In this document: positions 1 through 11,421 of the stretch, in pieces
Numbering within the stretch: position 1 is the first letter of the stretch
Layout of the letters: every line of letters begins with the position of its first letter
DNA from: Bryoerythrophyllum caledonicum
Lineage: Eukaryota; Streptophyta; Bryopsida; Pottiales; Pottiaceae
Length of the DNA: 64,000 nucleotides
Assembly: GCA_963971425.1 (NCBI GenBank)
Contig: OZ020522.1
Coordinates: 4,624,168 to 4,688,167 of the forward strand
Direction of reading: 5' to 3'
The notes under the pieces: generated by a model
Told to the model about the DNA's origin: nothing
What the model saw: only the letters and a program-made list of their open reading frames with translations
Database searches by the model: none
Translations under genes and position numbers: made by a program

Positions 1-1400
1 CATTGTTGTTCTTTGGGGCGAATCCCCCCAAGCGCTCGTTCTCGGAGGGAAGATACTTCGACTGCAGCACATCGTACGCATGGCACAACGACGGGCCCTT
101 TGCAAACGCCATCACTTGAAGTTGGGACTGCTCGTCGCCGCAAATGAAGAGCTAGGCTGGAAAATCGGTGAGGAAAGGCTGCCCTTTCGATGCAAACATC
201 GTCATGAATTCGTCGAAGAAGGGCTTCTCCAACAATGACTTTGCTTTCCCAGAGAAACCAGGGATGTTCCGGAAGTCGATGATGCCGAGCTTCGTGTTGC
301 AGCCTTGGTTGCGCCACGAATCCGAGGGCCACGTCCCGAGCGAATTTGTCACCGCCTTGTACGAACGAAAGTGCAAGGCCCCCTATGCTGGAGTGTTTTG
401 CGACCGCACATCGAGGAAGACTCTGAAGAACTCCTTAGCATACGGAGAGAGATCTTCACATTTGTAGTTGTGAAACTGCGTCTGCCTCGAGTTGGTGTAG
501 TACAAATCCGGGGGATCCCAATCCAAGAGGGCACGATTTGAAGCCTTGTTGACATTATAGTCTTTCTTGAACTTTCGCCAGTTGGCTCGATTGTACGCTC
601 CAGCGTTGTTGAAGAGCGCCAGCTCCGGCCTAATCACTTGTAGCCCCATTCGAGCGACCTCTTTCCTCTTCTTCCGATCGACCAAGTCCCGGGCAGTGTA
701 GTAATCCTCCAGCACAGAATTCGGCTGCTTCACAACCACCTTAGGGTAAGGCAATTTCCGCGATGGCCCTAATGGATTGAGAATGTGCTTACACATTTTT
801 ACGTGGTCGGCCTCGGTCACGTTGCCGAAAAACTTGAAGAACTCGCGCGTCAACACCCCATCCTTCTCCGGGACCCAAGACTTCGCGTCTCTAAACTTTG
901 CCAAAGGCGTCGAAGTCGAATCGACATTGATGAGGTTGTCCTACGCCGCCGAAGAGATGACATCCGACCAGAGCTTGAAGGTCTCATCGGACAAGGTGAC
1001 ATTGATCTTCACCTCATTCGTAATCGAGAGCTCCTTCGCCTTTCCGGCTTTCTTGAGCACTGCCTGGGTCTTCGCAACGTCGATCATTGCGAAGCGCTCG
1101 CGAAGCACGTTAAGAAATGGCTGCACAGAATATAAACGAGGTCAAATCAGTTTATCATTACAGTAGAAAATGAACAAGTCCAGCAGGGTCCGAAAATTGC
1201 AAGTTAGCTCGAGTCTAGCTAACTTGCAACCTAAGAGTATACACTGTAAGCAATTTGAATCTATATACATCACTATACAGATAGTGAGCAAACATGCACG
1301 TTAGCTCGTGTCGAGCTAACTTGCCTGAGTTTGGTTTAAATTTCTTACCTCGAACTTCTTGTCATTAGCAATCTCCAGTGCCGTTCTCCAACCTGACCTG
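1..1400 (-). pseudogene. Decayed intron-containing gene with three in-frame TAG stops; possible distant methyltransferase-like relative
   Basis: One minus-strand frame is readable from 1126 to the window edge, broken only by stops at 941-943, 383-385 and 152-154, all TAG. An acceptor (TCTGTGCAG) precedes 1126, and an upstream exon ends at 1351 with donor GTAAGAAAT; the two join in phase 0 (TTCGAG|CCATTT), so this was a spliced gene. I recognise no standard domain. A stretch reading LGIIDFRNIPG, then PFFDEF, then QLFICGDEQSQ sits in the same order as VDMVIIDVPKGLPVPG, PFIHRC and PLIVFYPDSKF in the 60-62 kb gene, which hints at distant kinship (weak inference). The gene runs off the left edge, so its C-terminus is unseen. 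The upstream exon lies next to the truncated end of LINE copy A, which probably disrupted it. Confidence 0.45.
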
Positions 1401-1496
1401 TGAGACCTGCGAATGCCTGTGGCGGAGTGCATCGGCATTGGTCTCCCAGCTTGGATCCACAATGCCCAAGAGCCAAGGATATTGGTTGCCCACAAT

Positions 1497-1803
1497 CGGC
1501 AAACAAAATGGAAATCGTTACTCCCCACCCCAACCCATTGACCAACAGTGGCGGAACTTCATCAATAACCTAAATCTCACAGATATTCCTATAAACACAA
1601 GATATTCTAGACAAGGAGGATATGATTATAAAGATCCAAGTTTAATAGACGGTTTCTACATACTAAACCTCAATCACGCACGATACACTTGCACAACAAA
1701 AACTAAGATCATTCTAAACTCGGACCACTTTCCAATCCAACTAAATATCCCACAATACATACTCATTGGTAAAACACCCACAACACAAAACAAAGAAAGT
1801 GTT
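1497..1803 (+). pseudogene. APE endonuclease fragment of LINE copy A
   Basis: The frame reads QNGN, YSRQGGYDY, SLIDGFYIL and finally LNSDHFPIQL. These match GRQNGNQN, YSRQGGYNY, SLIDGFYI and SDHSPIQL of copy B. SDH is the C-terminal catalytic signature of APE-type LINE endonucleases. The N-terminal half, including the GDFN motif, is absent because the copy starts here. Later frames (1852-2046, 2250-2430) continue the endonuclease-RT linker with stops and shifts. Confidence 0.8.
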
Positions 1804-2689
1804 TGAATACTTAATCCCATCCCAAAAACTAATGTACAAGACTTCAACAAAGTGTTTTTTGAAGAAAACTCTATACAAATCAACTCCCTTTTTAACTGCC
1901 TAAAAAATAATGAACAGTTCTCTCAAAATCAATGGATTGAAGCTTGCAACACCCTAGACACAATAATAATCAATATCTCCAACATCCTAATGAAAACATG
2001 TAAATCTCCATCCATATCCAAACTATCAAATAGAGCGTCCAAGTAAGAAGGCTACTAATCACAAAAACTCTCAAAAAAGTGGAAACAACACTTAATCACC
2101 TACCATATAGTTCGGAAAACAATTCGTATTGCAAAAAATAATCCACAATGGTTCAATCACCCCATCTGTCAAGAAGTACAAACCCTCCAACATACTCAAA
2201 TCCCGCCCCTACTACCTCCCCATACACCATGAGGTGAATGGCTTTATGATATTGCATTAAGTGCAAAACAAGCTAATAAACAAGCCAAAAAAGAAACTAG
2301 TAAGTATACTAGAGAATTTTTTTTAAAATCCATCTTTAAAAACAGACAACTATATGAAACTAGCCTAAAGAAAATTAATAGAAAAGTCTTCAAAAATAAT
2401 GATTCCCCAACGCTAGATTGCATTACCAACCAACATTACAATATCCTAACTAGCCCTGAAGATATTGCACATGAGATATGTAACCAACAAACAAAAAACA
2501 ATAGACCTATCGTACCCACATGCAACTACTTACCAGACCACCCACCCACATGCACATGTGCGGTAAGACAATACCTATGGCATGACCTTGACGGCTTCAC
2601 TATAGATAAAAGAGGTGACTACAAATCCCTCTACACATTTATTTCAACCAAGCCACATATGATACATGCCTCAAAAATCTAGGAAGCAA

Positions 2690-3815
2690 TAAAGCCCCAG
2701 GGCCAGACCGCATTCCAAATTCCACATTAAAACAAATGCCCCCAAGATTTCATGACCTTCTCTCATTATTCTTCTCACTTCTATATACAAAAAAAATCCC
2801 TGCCTGAGTCATGGAAACTAGTTCTATAATACTCATATGTAAAAAAGGCGACCCCTCAATGCTTTCTAACCACACACAACTTGCCCTAGCCAACACTATC
2901 TATAAACTCTTCACAAGCACATTTACATCCATACTATCCTTATATGGAGAAAAACACCAAATCTATCACGATAGCCAAGAAGGCTTTCGCGTAGAAAGAA
3001 GTACTGCTAGACAACTCTAAACAATTATAGCCGCACTAGAAGATGCACAATTTACAAACCAAGACATATATATTTTGTATATTGACTTCAAAAATGCATT
3101 TGGCTCTATTGACCACGCAAGGCTATTAGCAATTGTGTCTTACCTCGGATACCCCAATGATGCACTTGCACTAGTTGAAAACATCTACTCTCACTTGTCC
3201 ACCTCATACATTGGAGAATATTTTGGAACAACCCACTCCATCCCAATACAACAAGGGACTATACAAGGTGATACTTTAAACCCATATTTATTCATTATCT
3301 TGCTAGAACCACTACTAAGATGGATGCAAAAGGGAAATAACGGATACACCTTTGGAACATTAGAAGTCACTGTTAACTCAACCGCCTATGCTATTGGCCT
3401 CGCTGCCATTGCCGGTGAACTTAAATCACTACAAATCCAACTCAATAAATTGAGAGATTCTGTCAGTGGTCCGGTATGGATGTTGATACTTAAAAATGTG
3501 CTGCCATGGGATGCCCAAACAAATCCAAAATGAACCCCACCGCATTCAAAGCACTCATGCAAGTTACTATCATAAAATATCGTAACCAACCCATCTCCAT
3601 AATACATTAAAACAAACCATACGTGTATCTAGTCATACATCTTGTTCTCTCACTAAAATAGAAGATCCAAACCACACTGCTACCACAAAACTCGCTAAAC
3701 AATGCAAAGAACTAATAACATGCCCGGCCACTATGAAACAAAAAATAAAGATGGTAGACACAGTACTCAGATCCGGAGTAGCATACAGTTTCTACACGGT
3801 CCTATACTCTATGTC
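2690..3815 (+). pseudogene. Reverse transcriptase fragment of LINE copy A, 5' portion
   Basis: Recognisable RT pieces are the fingers region (CKKGDPSMLSNHTQLALANTIY), the EGFRVERST block, YIDFKNAFGSIDHARLL with the first catalytic aspartate, and GTIQGDTLNPYLFIILLEPLLRWM. The YVDD active site of copy B has become YAIG here (about 3387-3400), so this polymerase cannot work. Frame changes occur near 3020, 3075 and 3533. The domain is cut at 3818 by the 3.9 kb insertion and resumes at 7717 with AIKKLDKK, matching AIKKLDQK in copy B. Confidence 0.85.
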
Positions 3816-3818
3816 TGC

Positions 3819-6800
3819 TGTTGCAGTTTGTAGAGACAGTATTCCTCCGGAATGCACTCAATCGTCACTAAATGCTTCCAAAGTAACCGCTCCGGTTTCG
3901 TTCCCACAGAGACCTACTGTTCTTTTCCAAATACTCCGGCTTACTAAATTTATCACAGCAAGTCGTTTATCAGTTAGCTATAATCTTTACTTTCATAATA
4001 ATGGTAGATCTGGATCCTTCCGGAGTCCGGATTATATACAATGGTTTCCGGAAAGTAGTTTCCGGAAGTCGGGAGGGTGGTTTGATTTGTCTTTGTTCCT
4101 CCTCAGAGAGTCTCCTGGAGTTTTTAAGCGAGTGGCCGGAGTCCACTGATCATGTTTTGTATAAGTGGCTGGATTTCCCACTGCCCTGTGACTTAAAGTG
4201 GCTAGGCACCCACTGTCCAGAACTTTATAGTGACCGAACACCACTCTCCCTACACTCCTAACTGAAGATTTGATTGCAACTGCTAGACTTAGACTCTCAC
4301 GACACTCGGAAGGCCTTCCGGATGCGGTCACACAGAGACAAGTTTGGACTACAACGACATTCCGGTAAGTAAGGTTGTGATTCTTTGAAGGAAGACTATC
4401 ATCTGCAATGGGGTACTTGGTCTAGAGTATTGTATTAGGTTTTTTTCCTATCGTGGGGGAAGACTCCGGTCTTGACCAGAATCCAGTTTAAAACGGATTT
4501 CTCCGTGATCTAGAGACTACTAGGAACACCTCTGCAGTTCATCTCTTCCCCTCCTGGCTACTTCCGAACCCTGGAGTCTACCGGGCACACCTCTGCAATA
4601 ACCCTCCAGCTCTCCCAGGCGATCTCCTGACACAACTCTGGACCAGGTTCCCTCTCGCAAAACAACCGTATCACTCCACTCCGGAAGAATACTACGCAAC
4701 CATACACACAAGAATGGATCCGTCGCTCACGAAGTTCCACACATCATCCACAAACACAAGATAGCAAGACTGGTACAAAAGGGTAACGTATAATTCTAAG
4801 TGAGAAGAAAAAGATGAAAGGTTTTTGCCCAAAACCTCACTACTAAGTACTAACTAAGTTCCTTCTAAACTTAGCTTCCTCCTAGCTATCCTACAGGAAG
4901 TCCGCTAGATCTTATCTAAAAGATCCGAGAAATCCGGAAAAGTTCTAGATCGGATCTCAGATCCAAAAATCTCGGAACAATTCTGTCTCTGGAATTCCTA
5001 CTCTAACTACAAAACTGGCACTCGATTCTGTCAGCAGCCGGGTGCACTTGGGGCCCCATCGTTAATTGCTGTTGATCCAAAATCGAAGATCCAAAAAGAA
5101 ATACAAGACCTAACTAATCCTAAGTCGGAGCACCTGGGCCCCAATTTCTCCAACTTCTACGGGAGGGGGAGATCTCCATCGGAGCGCTCTGCTTGCCCTT
5201 CGCCTTCTTCGACGTTGCAGGCGAAAGGTTGGTCTTCCGGGTCGATCGTCCGATCACTGGAGAGAAACAAGCCACCGGAGATCTGGAATCCGGAGGGGGA
5301 GGGGGTTGTTCCGGCGAATCTTTTGGAACAGACGGTGCTGGTGGTTCTGTTGCGGAAGCTGACCTGGTTTCCTAGACCAAGTCCGTGTAGCTTCCGGACG
5401 GACTCCTTAGTCCGGGCGCCAATCTCCGGGACACGAACTTTGGTGGATCCGGGACGTCGCCTTCTGCCGAAGGATCTGGTAGTCGCATGTTGGGTGGCGA
5501 CAATAGATCCGAAAGCTTCTTTAGAATCTCACTCGTACTTGGATTGGGAGGTAAGATACCATCCGTCGGTGTCCGAGGTGACGGAGTGTCGAGAGATTCC
5601 GGATTCACTAAGGTGCCCAGAGCTGGAGTGGTCTTGGTCGGTGGTTCCGGAGGGGCCGTAGTTCGTGTTGGGGTCGTGATGCCGTCCGGTCCAGGTACTG
5701 CTGGGTCTTCAGGAAGCTCCTCGGTGATGTTGTTGACCAACAGCTTCATCAGCCCCCAGGTCCGTCCCATCTTCTCCGCTTGATCCAGGAGAAACCGGAT
5801 GATGTTGGCCCTGGTGACCTTCTCCTTCTTCTCCACCAATTCGGTGAAGAGTTGACTCCGGTTGACCATATCAATTGGCACCTCTAGAGCCTTCCGGACC
5901 TCCGCCAAAGCAGCTGCGGAGGCATTGGCCTTCGCCTCTGCTAGTTTCCAGGTCGTCACCGCCAGAGCTGCTTTTGCGAGGTAGTGCTTCACCTTCTTCT
6001 CCATCTCCGTGTTGGCCTTATACATGGAAGAGATTTGGGTGTGCAGCGCCTTCGTGTCCGCCTCCCGGTTCCGGAGTTCCTCCACCCTGTTGATGGCGTC
6101 CTCCAGTTTGTCAACGTCCAGGCTCCGGAAGATTTGTTCTACGCTGGTGGTGATGATGTAGTTGGTTTCCTTAAGGAAGCCAACTCTCCAACCGATCTCG
6201 CGCGAGAGCTCGTCCATCTGCTGGAGCTAACCCTTGGAGTCCTCCCGGTCGACTTTCCTCCTCTTCCGGCTAGTTTCCGTTGAGTATCCGGACTCATCTT
6301 CTCCGGACGACGCGGATGAACTGCGGATGCCCGGATTCTCCGGCTCAGGCTCCTTTCCCCGAGGTCTCTTCTTAGCCCTCTTGCCTTCCGGAGTTTCTGC
6401 GGGGGTTGTTTCCGGTACCGGCTCCTTCCCGCTGGACTCTTCTTCCTCCGACTCATCACCTCTGTATTTTTGGAAGTTGAGGACTTTGTTGTATTTCCGA
6501 ACCTCCGCCGGAGCTAGCTACTGGTGGTGACAGTAGAGGTGCACCACATATGAGGCCAGAGGTATTGCCGACTTCTTCACCTTCTGGAGATTGGCTACGA
6601 GGCGGTTGATCAGCTCGGTCATGAGCATACCCCAGTCCACGACTATCTTCTCCCGGAGTGCTCCGAGGAAAGTGCAGGCCCACGTCGCCACCACCCGCTT
6701 TGGCTTTTCCGGATGGAAGATAGGGTTTAAAAACCCTAGCACGAGCTGGGCGTCCAGGTGCCGAAGGTCCTGCAGGTTGTAGCCATCCTTCGGGTCCGCC

Positions 6801-7711
6801 GGTCCCGCAAATTCGTCCGTCAGGACCTCGCCCCGCCGTTCCACCACCTTGGGACGGCCGGCCCGGAAGTCGTACGTCTGAGTCCATTCCGGGACTCCCC
6901 TGAATTCCGGATGGGCTCTCATCAACCCCTTGTACTTCTCGTCTGGGTTGCCTACAAGTTTCCGGACGTAGACCTCCTCCCGGATGCCCCAGGGAACTTC
7001 AAGGAGACCCTCGCACCCCATTGTCTTCAGGCTCGCCTTCAGCAGGTTATACTCGTCCATGTCTTCTGGGATGTCCGAAAGAATGCGGGTTAACCGTGGG
7101 AGCGCAATTGTCGGCTCTTCGTCTCTCCGGCCACACCCATCTCTCTCTGTCCTCTTCTTCTTCGCCACAGGTACCGTCTTCATGAAGCCTGCCTATTACC
7201 TTACAGTCTCTCAATGTTGTCCCTGCACGCACCAACCTTACCAAAACTCTCCCTAAGGGACGCACGTCTGTTCTAACCGTCTAAGCGCCAAACCCTATCG
7301 GCCAGCAGTTAGAAAACCGTAAGAGTGAGGGGGAGAGAGACAAAGGGAGAAAGAAAGTGCTGGAGCGGAACTTCAACACGCAAAGAAGAAATAAAAAGAA
7401 AGAGTTTCCCTCCAAACCCCACCCTTAAGTAGTCTGGCCGTTGGTACGACATCATGATGACAGTTGATGGTGACAGTTCCGGCTAACAGTTCCGGATAAC
7501 TAACTGATCCGAAATTCCGGTAACTACTTCGGCTTTGTTTTTAGCAGCATTAGGCTTAATTAGGGTTTGCAGTCAGGTCCATCCGACTTTATTCTTACAT
7601 CAAGACTATAGGTTGTATTCTAGCACGAACTATCGTAACTACTTAACTGATTTTCGTTTTGGCCGGAATTTATCGTTAACTTCCGGCACCATGTGGGGAC
7701 GGAGTCCTACA
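3819..7711 (-). mobile_element. 3.9 kb insertion with TG...CA ends in LINE copy A, carrying a gag-like ORF
   Basis: Copy B supplies the uninterrupted sequence, so the borders are sharp. The host pentanucleotide TCTGC (3814-3818) is repeated at 7712-7716. The insert begins TGTTGCAG and ends GTCCTACA, the TG...CA ends and 5-bp duplication expected of an LTR retrotransposon. The only coding content is the minus-strand gag-like frame at 5372-7183; I see no protease, integrase or RT. I could not find a pair of long terminal repeats by eye, nor a primer-binding site. The sequence is unusually rich in TCCGGA and TTCCGG. A large non-autonomous LTR-type derivative is the best guess; an unusual DNA transposon is the alternative. 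Confidence 0.6.
5372..7183 (-). pseudogene. Gag-like / plant-transposon-protein-like ORF with two in-frame TAG stops
   Basis: A single minus-strand frame runs from a Met codon at 7183 to the stop at 5372 and is broken only by TAG at 6518-6520 and 6232-6234; without them it would be about 600 residues. The N-terminal third (PTIALPRLTRIL, VPWGIREEVYVRKL, FHPEKPKRVVATWACTFLGAL, DWGMLMTELINRLV) resembles the domain of plant retrotransposon gag-region proteins that ends in a helical block after a conserved histidine. A charged Ser/Glu/Lys linker follows, then a long helical coiled-coil segment (about 5700-6200) and a Pro/Thr/Ser-rich tail. No zinc knuckle is visible. It is the only coding content of the 3.9 kb insertion. 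Confidence 0.55.
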
Positions 7712-7716
7712 TCTGC

Positions 7717-8046
7717 TATCAAAAAACTAGACAAAAAATCATAGCCATACAAAAACCCATTTGTGGCCTCCCCAAATGTATGTCAAGTGCCATAATCCAA
7801 CTTCCACATAATTTATTTGGATTGGAAGCTTTTTCCCTAAAACTGCTTACATCAGATGTATGGGGGAACAACTTCAAAATGCACTCAATGAGAGGAGTAA
7901 ACTAGGAAAGATTTATAAAGGGCTCACCCATTCTATTCTTGCCAAATACATTGGTGCTAAAAATATTCCCCGAATCAACAATGCCAATTGTATTAGATCA
8001 TTAATTTCCCCGTACACTCTTTCTACTAAAAAAAGCAAAGTCTACC
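7717..8046 (+). pseudogene. Reverse transcriptase fragment of LINE copy A, 3' portion
   Basis: After the 3.9 kb insertion the LINE reading resumes. Frames at 7693-8057 give GLPKCMSSAIIQLPHNLFGLEAFSL, then GEQLQNALNERSKLGKIYKGLTHSIL, closely matching copy B (GMPKCMSNAITQLPHNLFGLEAFSL). Two frame changes are needed. The segment stops at TTAA 8047-8050, where the next MITE begins. Confidence 0.85.
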
Positions 8047-8050
8047 TTAA

Positions 8051-9197
8051 CCCCTAAAGTTCCTTGACAATTTATGTCCAAAACTAGTCCAAAACTGCCA
8101 TAGTCAAACATGGCCGCAATAATCACATTTTTTAGAAGAATTCTCAACTTTTAACCGTAAGATCTAAAACTAGACTCATGTATAATAATCCTGTAAAATT
8201 TTAGTTGCAATCCACCGCACGGATGTGAAGATTATAGTGTTTGAAGTGCAAGAAGTAGTTATTTTTCCCTCTTGCCCGACAAAGTCAGCTCACTTTGACT
8301 AAGCATATCTTCTAGTATTTATAGTACATTGTGTTGGAAACCATTACCAATGTAAAGAATATGATGTTAGCTAAGTGTGTGCAAAATTTGAAGTCATTTC
8401 GAGGGGTACATCATGCTCAAATAAATACTTTAGTGAAAGGGGGTATAAAACAATGCAAATGACTACAAATGAAGTGAGAAATTATTTGCTAAATATGAAT
8501 TTACAAATTTAAAAATCCGTACGGTTGAAATGTGGAATTTAATTTTTTACTTATTTTAGAGATTTTCTTTTTCTAAAACGGATTAAATCTCTAATTTTAA
8601 TGAGTTTATTGAATTATTCAAATATTATAGGTGAGGGCAGGCTTCAAAATGGGGACCCTTCAAGAAATGAAGGGCCACGTCATTCACCCACTCCCCTGTG
8701 TAGGACCCGTGCAGCTCCTCGGGGGTGGCCCGCCACTGCAAGGCGGCGTTTTTTTTTTTTTTTATTTATTATCACACGTGCCATCTCTTTCAGTACCCAC
8801 AGCCCCTGCCATGCACCACTTTTTGCTATTTTAAAAAAAATTCTATTTATCCCTTTTCTTGGAATTTGTGGGGTCTTCCCTTCCACTATTCCTCCCCTTG
8901 ATTTGGGTTGCCCCACCCTTTCTCCACCCTTTGTGCCCCTACTTACTGCCCCTCTTTCACACTCGTGTTTCATTGGTTCGCAGAGGTGCCCAGGCTGCCC
9001 ATCCTCCCCATTTTTGACAATAGGTGGTACTAACTTTCAAACCGTAAATCCAAAAAAAAATTTAAAAATACCTCCACGAAGCTCTTATGAGGGGCAATCT
9101 AGAATAAAAGTTTTTAAAAAAAAGGATTTTTTTTCGAATTTTAGGAACCTGCCCAAAATGTGAAATCCCCCCGAAGGAGACTCTGGTCCTTTAGGGG
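8051..9197 (+). mobile_element. TTAA-flanked MITE, CCCCTAAAG family, copy 1 (piggyBac-like)
   Basis: The element begins CCCCTAAAG and ends CTTTAGGGG, with TTAA on both sides (8047-8050, 9198-9201). TTAA duplication with C-rich termini is the hallmark of the piggyBac superfamily. It interrupts LINE copy A, and the LINE frame continues on both sides. The interior is AT-rich with a GC-rich core near 8640-8750 and a T-run of about 15. Small ORFs in it are not conserved in frame with copy 2, so it is non-coding and non-autonomous. Confidence 0.8.
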
Positions 9198-9201
9198 TTA
9201 A

Positions 9202-10960
9202 GAGCACATCCACGGACTTTCTCTTAGAGCCCTCATCCCTGGAACAAATGTGGCTACAAGAAACCCAAAATGACAGAAGAATCAACCAACATCTATCCCA
9301 AAAACTCTTACAAAAACTTCTCTCCATAAATATTACTGACTTAAAACAAATCACTTTAACAAACGGAACACACATCATAAATCACAATGACTTCAAAACA
9401 TTCCACGCTACACCATTCAAATTAGTAAAAAGCGCTCTTAACATCACTCAATAACTATTTTGTTACCCCCCATGCACTAATATATGCGCCTCTCCATGTA
9501 CCACACATCCAAACCCCTACACACTTAGAGACACATATGTCACCACCAACAATAATATACATCCCAGGAACAAGCCACCACCAATTCACCCCCCCCCACC
9601 ACATCCATCCCTCCGCCCCCCAATACACATCCTTAGAAACCCATCCACATATTCTATAAATATCATTCTTGACCATAAACACAGAAAATATATTGATTCA
9701 AATTAAAATTATAAAAAAGGATACTAAATATCTATGCCAATGGCAACACAATAAAATACCTATATCAAATGGCTACCTCAACGAAACCTCTACCCATGGC
9801 ATCATCAAAACACTTCCACCTATAATTCAACACAATTAAAACAATATTATCTAAATACTTAAAACAAATCCTACCTAGAAATCATCCAAATACACTACAA
9901 CCAAGAGCAATCTTGTGATTCAAGATTCGTTACTCCACTCATAATCATTCCCCTCCTCAACATATTTACAATCGAATGCAATCACAAAAAAGACATTCTC
10001 GTATAAAAAAAAACAATTAAAATAAATGAAGACCTCCTACATATATACAAAGACAATGGGAGGCACCTAATCACTATTCCCATCACTAGACTATAATGGC
10101 TTTGGAACCAATACCATAACAAATTACAAACTTCCACAAACATAGAACCAACAATCCAACCATTCAAAACTGAAGTAGCTTGGTTATACCAAAGATATAA
10201 ATACAACATCTCAAAAAATGACCCCCTTAAACTTGCACAATACGCATTATCCATGCCCATCCTAGACTTACTAATCTCATCCTCTAACATCCAACATTCA
10301 TATTTCTCATTCCATGTCACCTGCCCCATCCAACTCAATAAATTCCACTTGCCCTTCAAAAGCGACAAAATCTTTGGCTCACTAGGTAACGCCTTTAACT
10401 ACAAATGGATTGGAAATGGTATTGAACACCTCCACAACGCAAAAGAAACGCAACAAGCAATACATTGGGCAAGACTTGCCGCCAAAAATGACTCAAGCTA
10501 CACCTCCACTCTAATTACTACACTAGATAAAAACTAGTACCAAAACTTTAACCCGCACTCAGGCCTTTCGCAGACTCTGATATCATAGCATTATTTGAGG
10601 CAGACTCCGTACCATATGAAGAACCCACTATCCCACTTGAACTAAAAAACAAACCCAAGCTCGAGTCATCTACCATACAAATACTATGCATACACCACCA
10701 AAATAATAACATTGGTAGAATCAAACAACTTGCTACACTTACCACCATAACAAATAACCTTAATGCCGATTATACACAAAAATATGCCGATTATGCCGGT
10801 TATATACAAAAATAGCCCCACCTACACCTTCGCAAACCTTGGAAAATTGGAATAAAAAATGGTCTAAACTTAAATATGCAAACATGGCACAAATCCATTT
10901 CACCACATCAACCCCCCCCCCTCCTACATACCACGCCTATACCCCTTTAAATTCAACCCC
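9202..10960 (+). pseudogene. Linker and pre-RNase H region of LINE copy A
   Basis: Frames at 9248-9454 match copy B (NITDLKQITLTNGTHI against NIFELKQITLPNGTHI). Frames at 10150-10537 match it again (WLYQRYKYN; KIFGSLGNAFNYKWIGNGI against KIFGSLGKAFDHKWVGNGI). The intervening 9450-9980 carries poly-C and Pro/His-rich decayed sequence with many stops. No intact ORF remains. Confidence 0.75.
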
Positions 10961-10964
10961 GCAC

Positions 10965-11400
10965 ATAGTTACTACACAAATGGCTCCTTAAAAGAACCAA
11001 TAGAAGTCAGCGAAGCACACTCACATAGAGAAAAAGTAGGATATGGCATCTATAACCTCACCAAAGAAATTAAAATATCCAAAAGACTACATGGACTTCA
11101 AAATATCCTCAGAGCAAAAATGATGGCCTCTATAAAACTCTCCAAATTATCACTACACAATACACTAATGAACCCGCACATCTTTACATATTGTATAAAT
11201 GTATTGAATCTATTAAACATATAAATAACACATCCTACCCTCCACAATAACCACCCAGACCAAGCCATATTACGAACATCTATGGTTCAATTTCTACAAA
11301 ATCGCAGACAAACTACAACTCTCCATAAAGCCAGCGCACATGTCAATGTAGAAGGGAACGAACAAGCGGATAAACTAGCTAAAGAAGGATAAGGTAAATT
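10965..11400 (+). pseudogene. RNase H fragment of LINE copy A
   Basis: SYYTNGS replaces the SYYTDGS of copy B, so the first catalytic aspartate is lost. KVGYGIYN and KRLHGLQNILRA follow, then KASAHVNVEGNEQADKLAKEG, which matches the C-terminal RNase H motif of copy B. Several frameshifts intervene. Confidence 0.7.
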
Positions 11401-11421
11401 CCGTAGAAATGTCAATCACAC

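Noticed and set aside
152..943. Reassigned or read-through TAG codons in the first gene
   Set aside because: Nuclear plant genes do not reassign TAG, and the same pattern in unrelated decaying ORFs fits CAG deamination better.
3819..7711. Calling the 3.9 kb insertion a standard Gypsy or Copia element
   Set aside because: No LTR pair, primer-binding site, protease, RT or integrase could be found; only ends, target duplication and a gag-like ORF.
8600..9163. 187-codon ORF in the first TTAA MITE, and its counterpart at 12956-13264 in the second
   Set aside because: Frames are not preserved between the two copies and are full of low-complexity sequence; the elements are non-coding.
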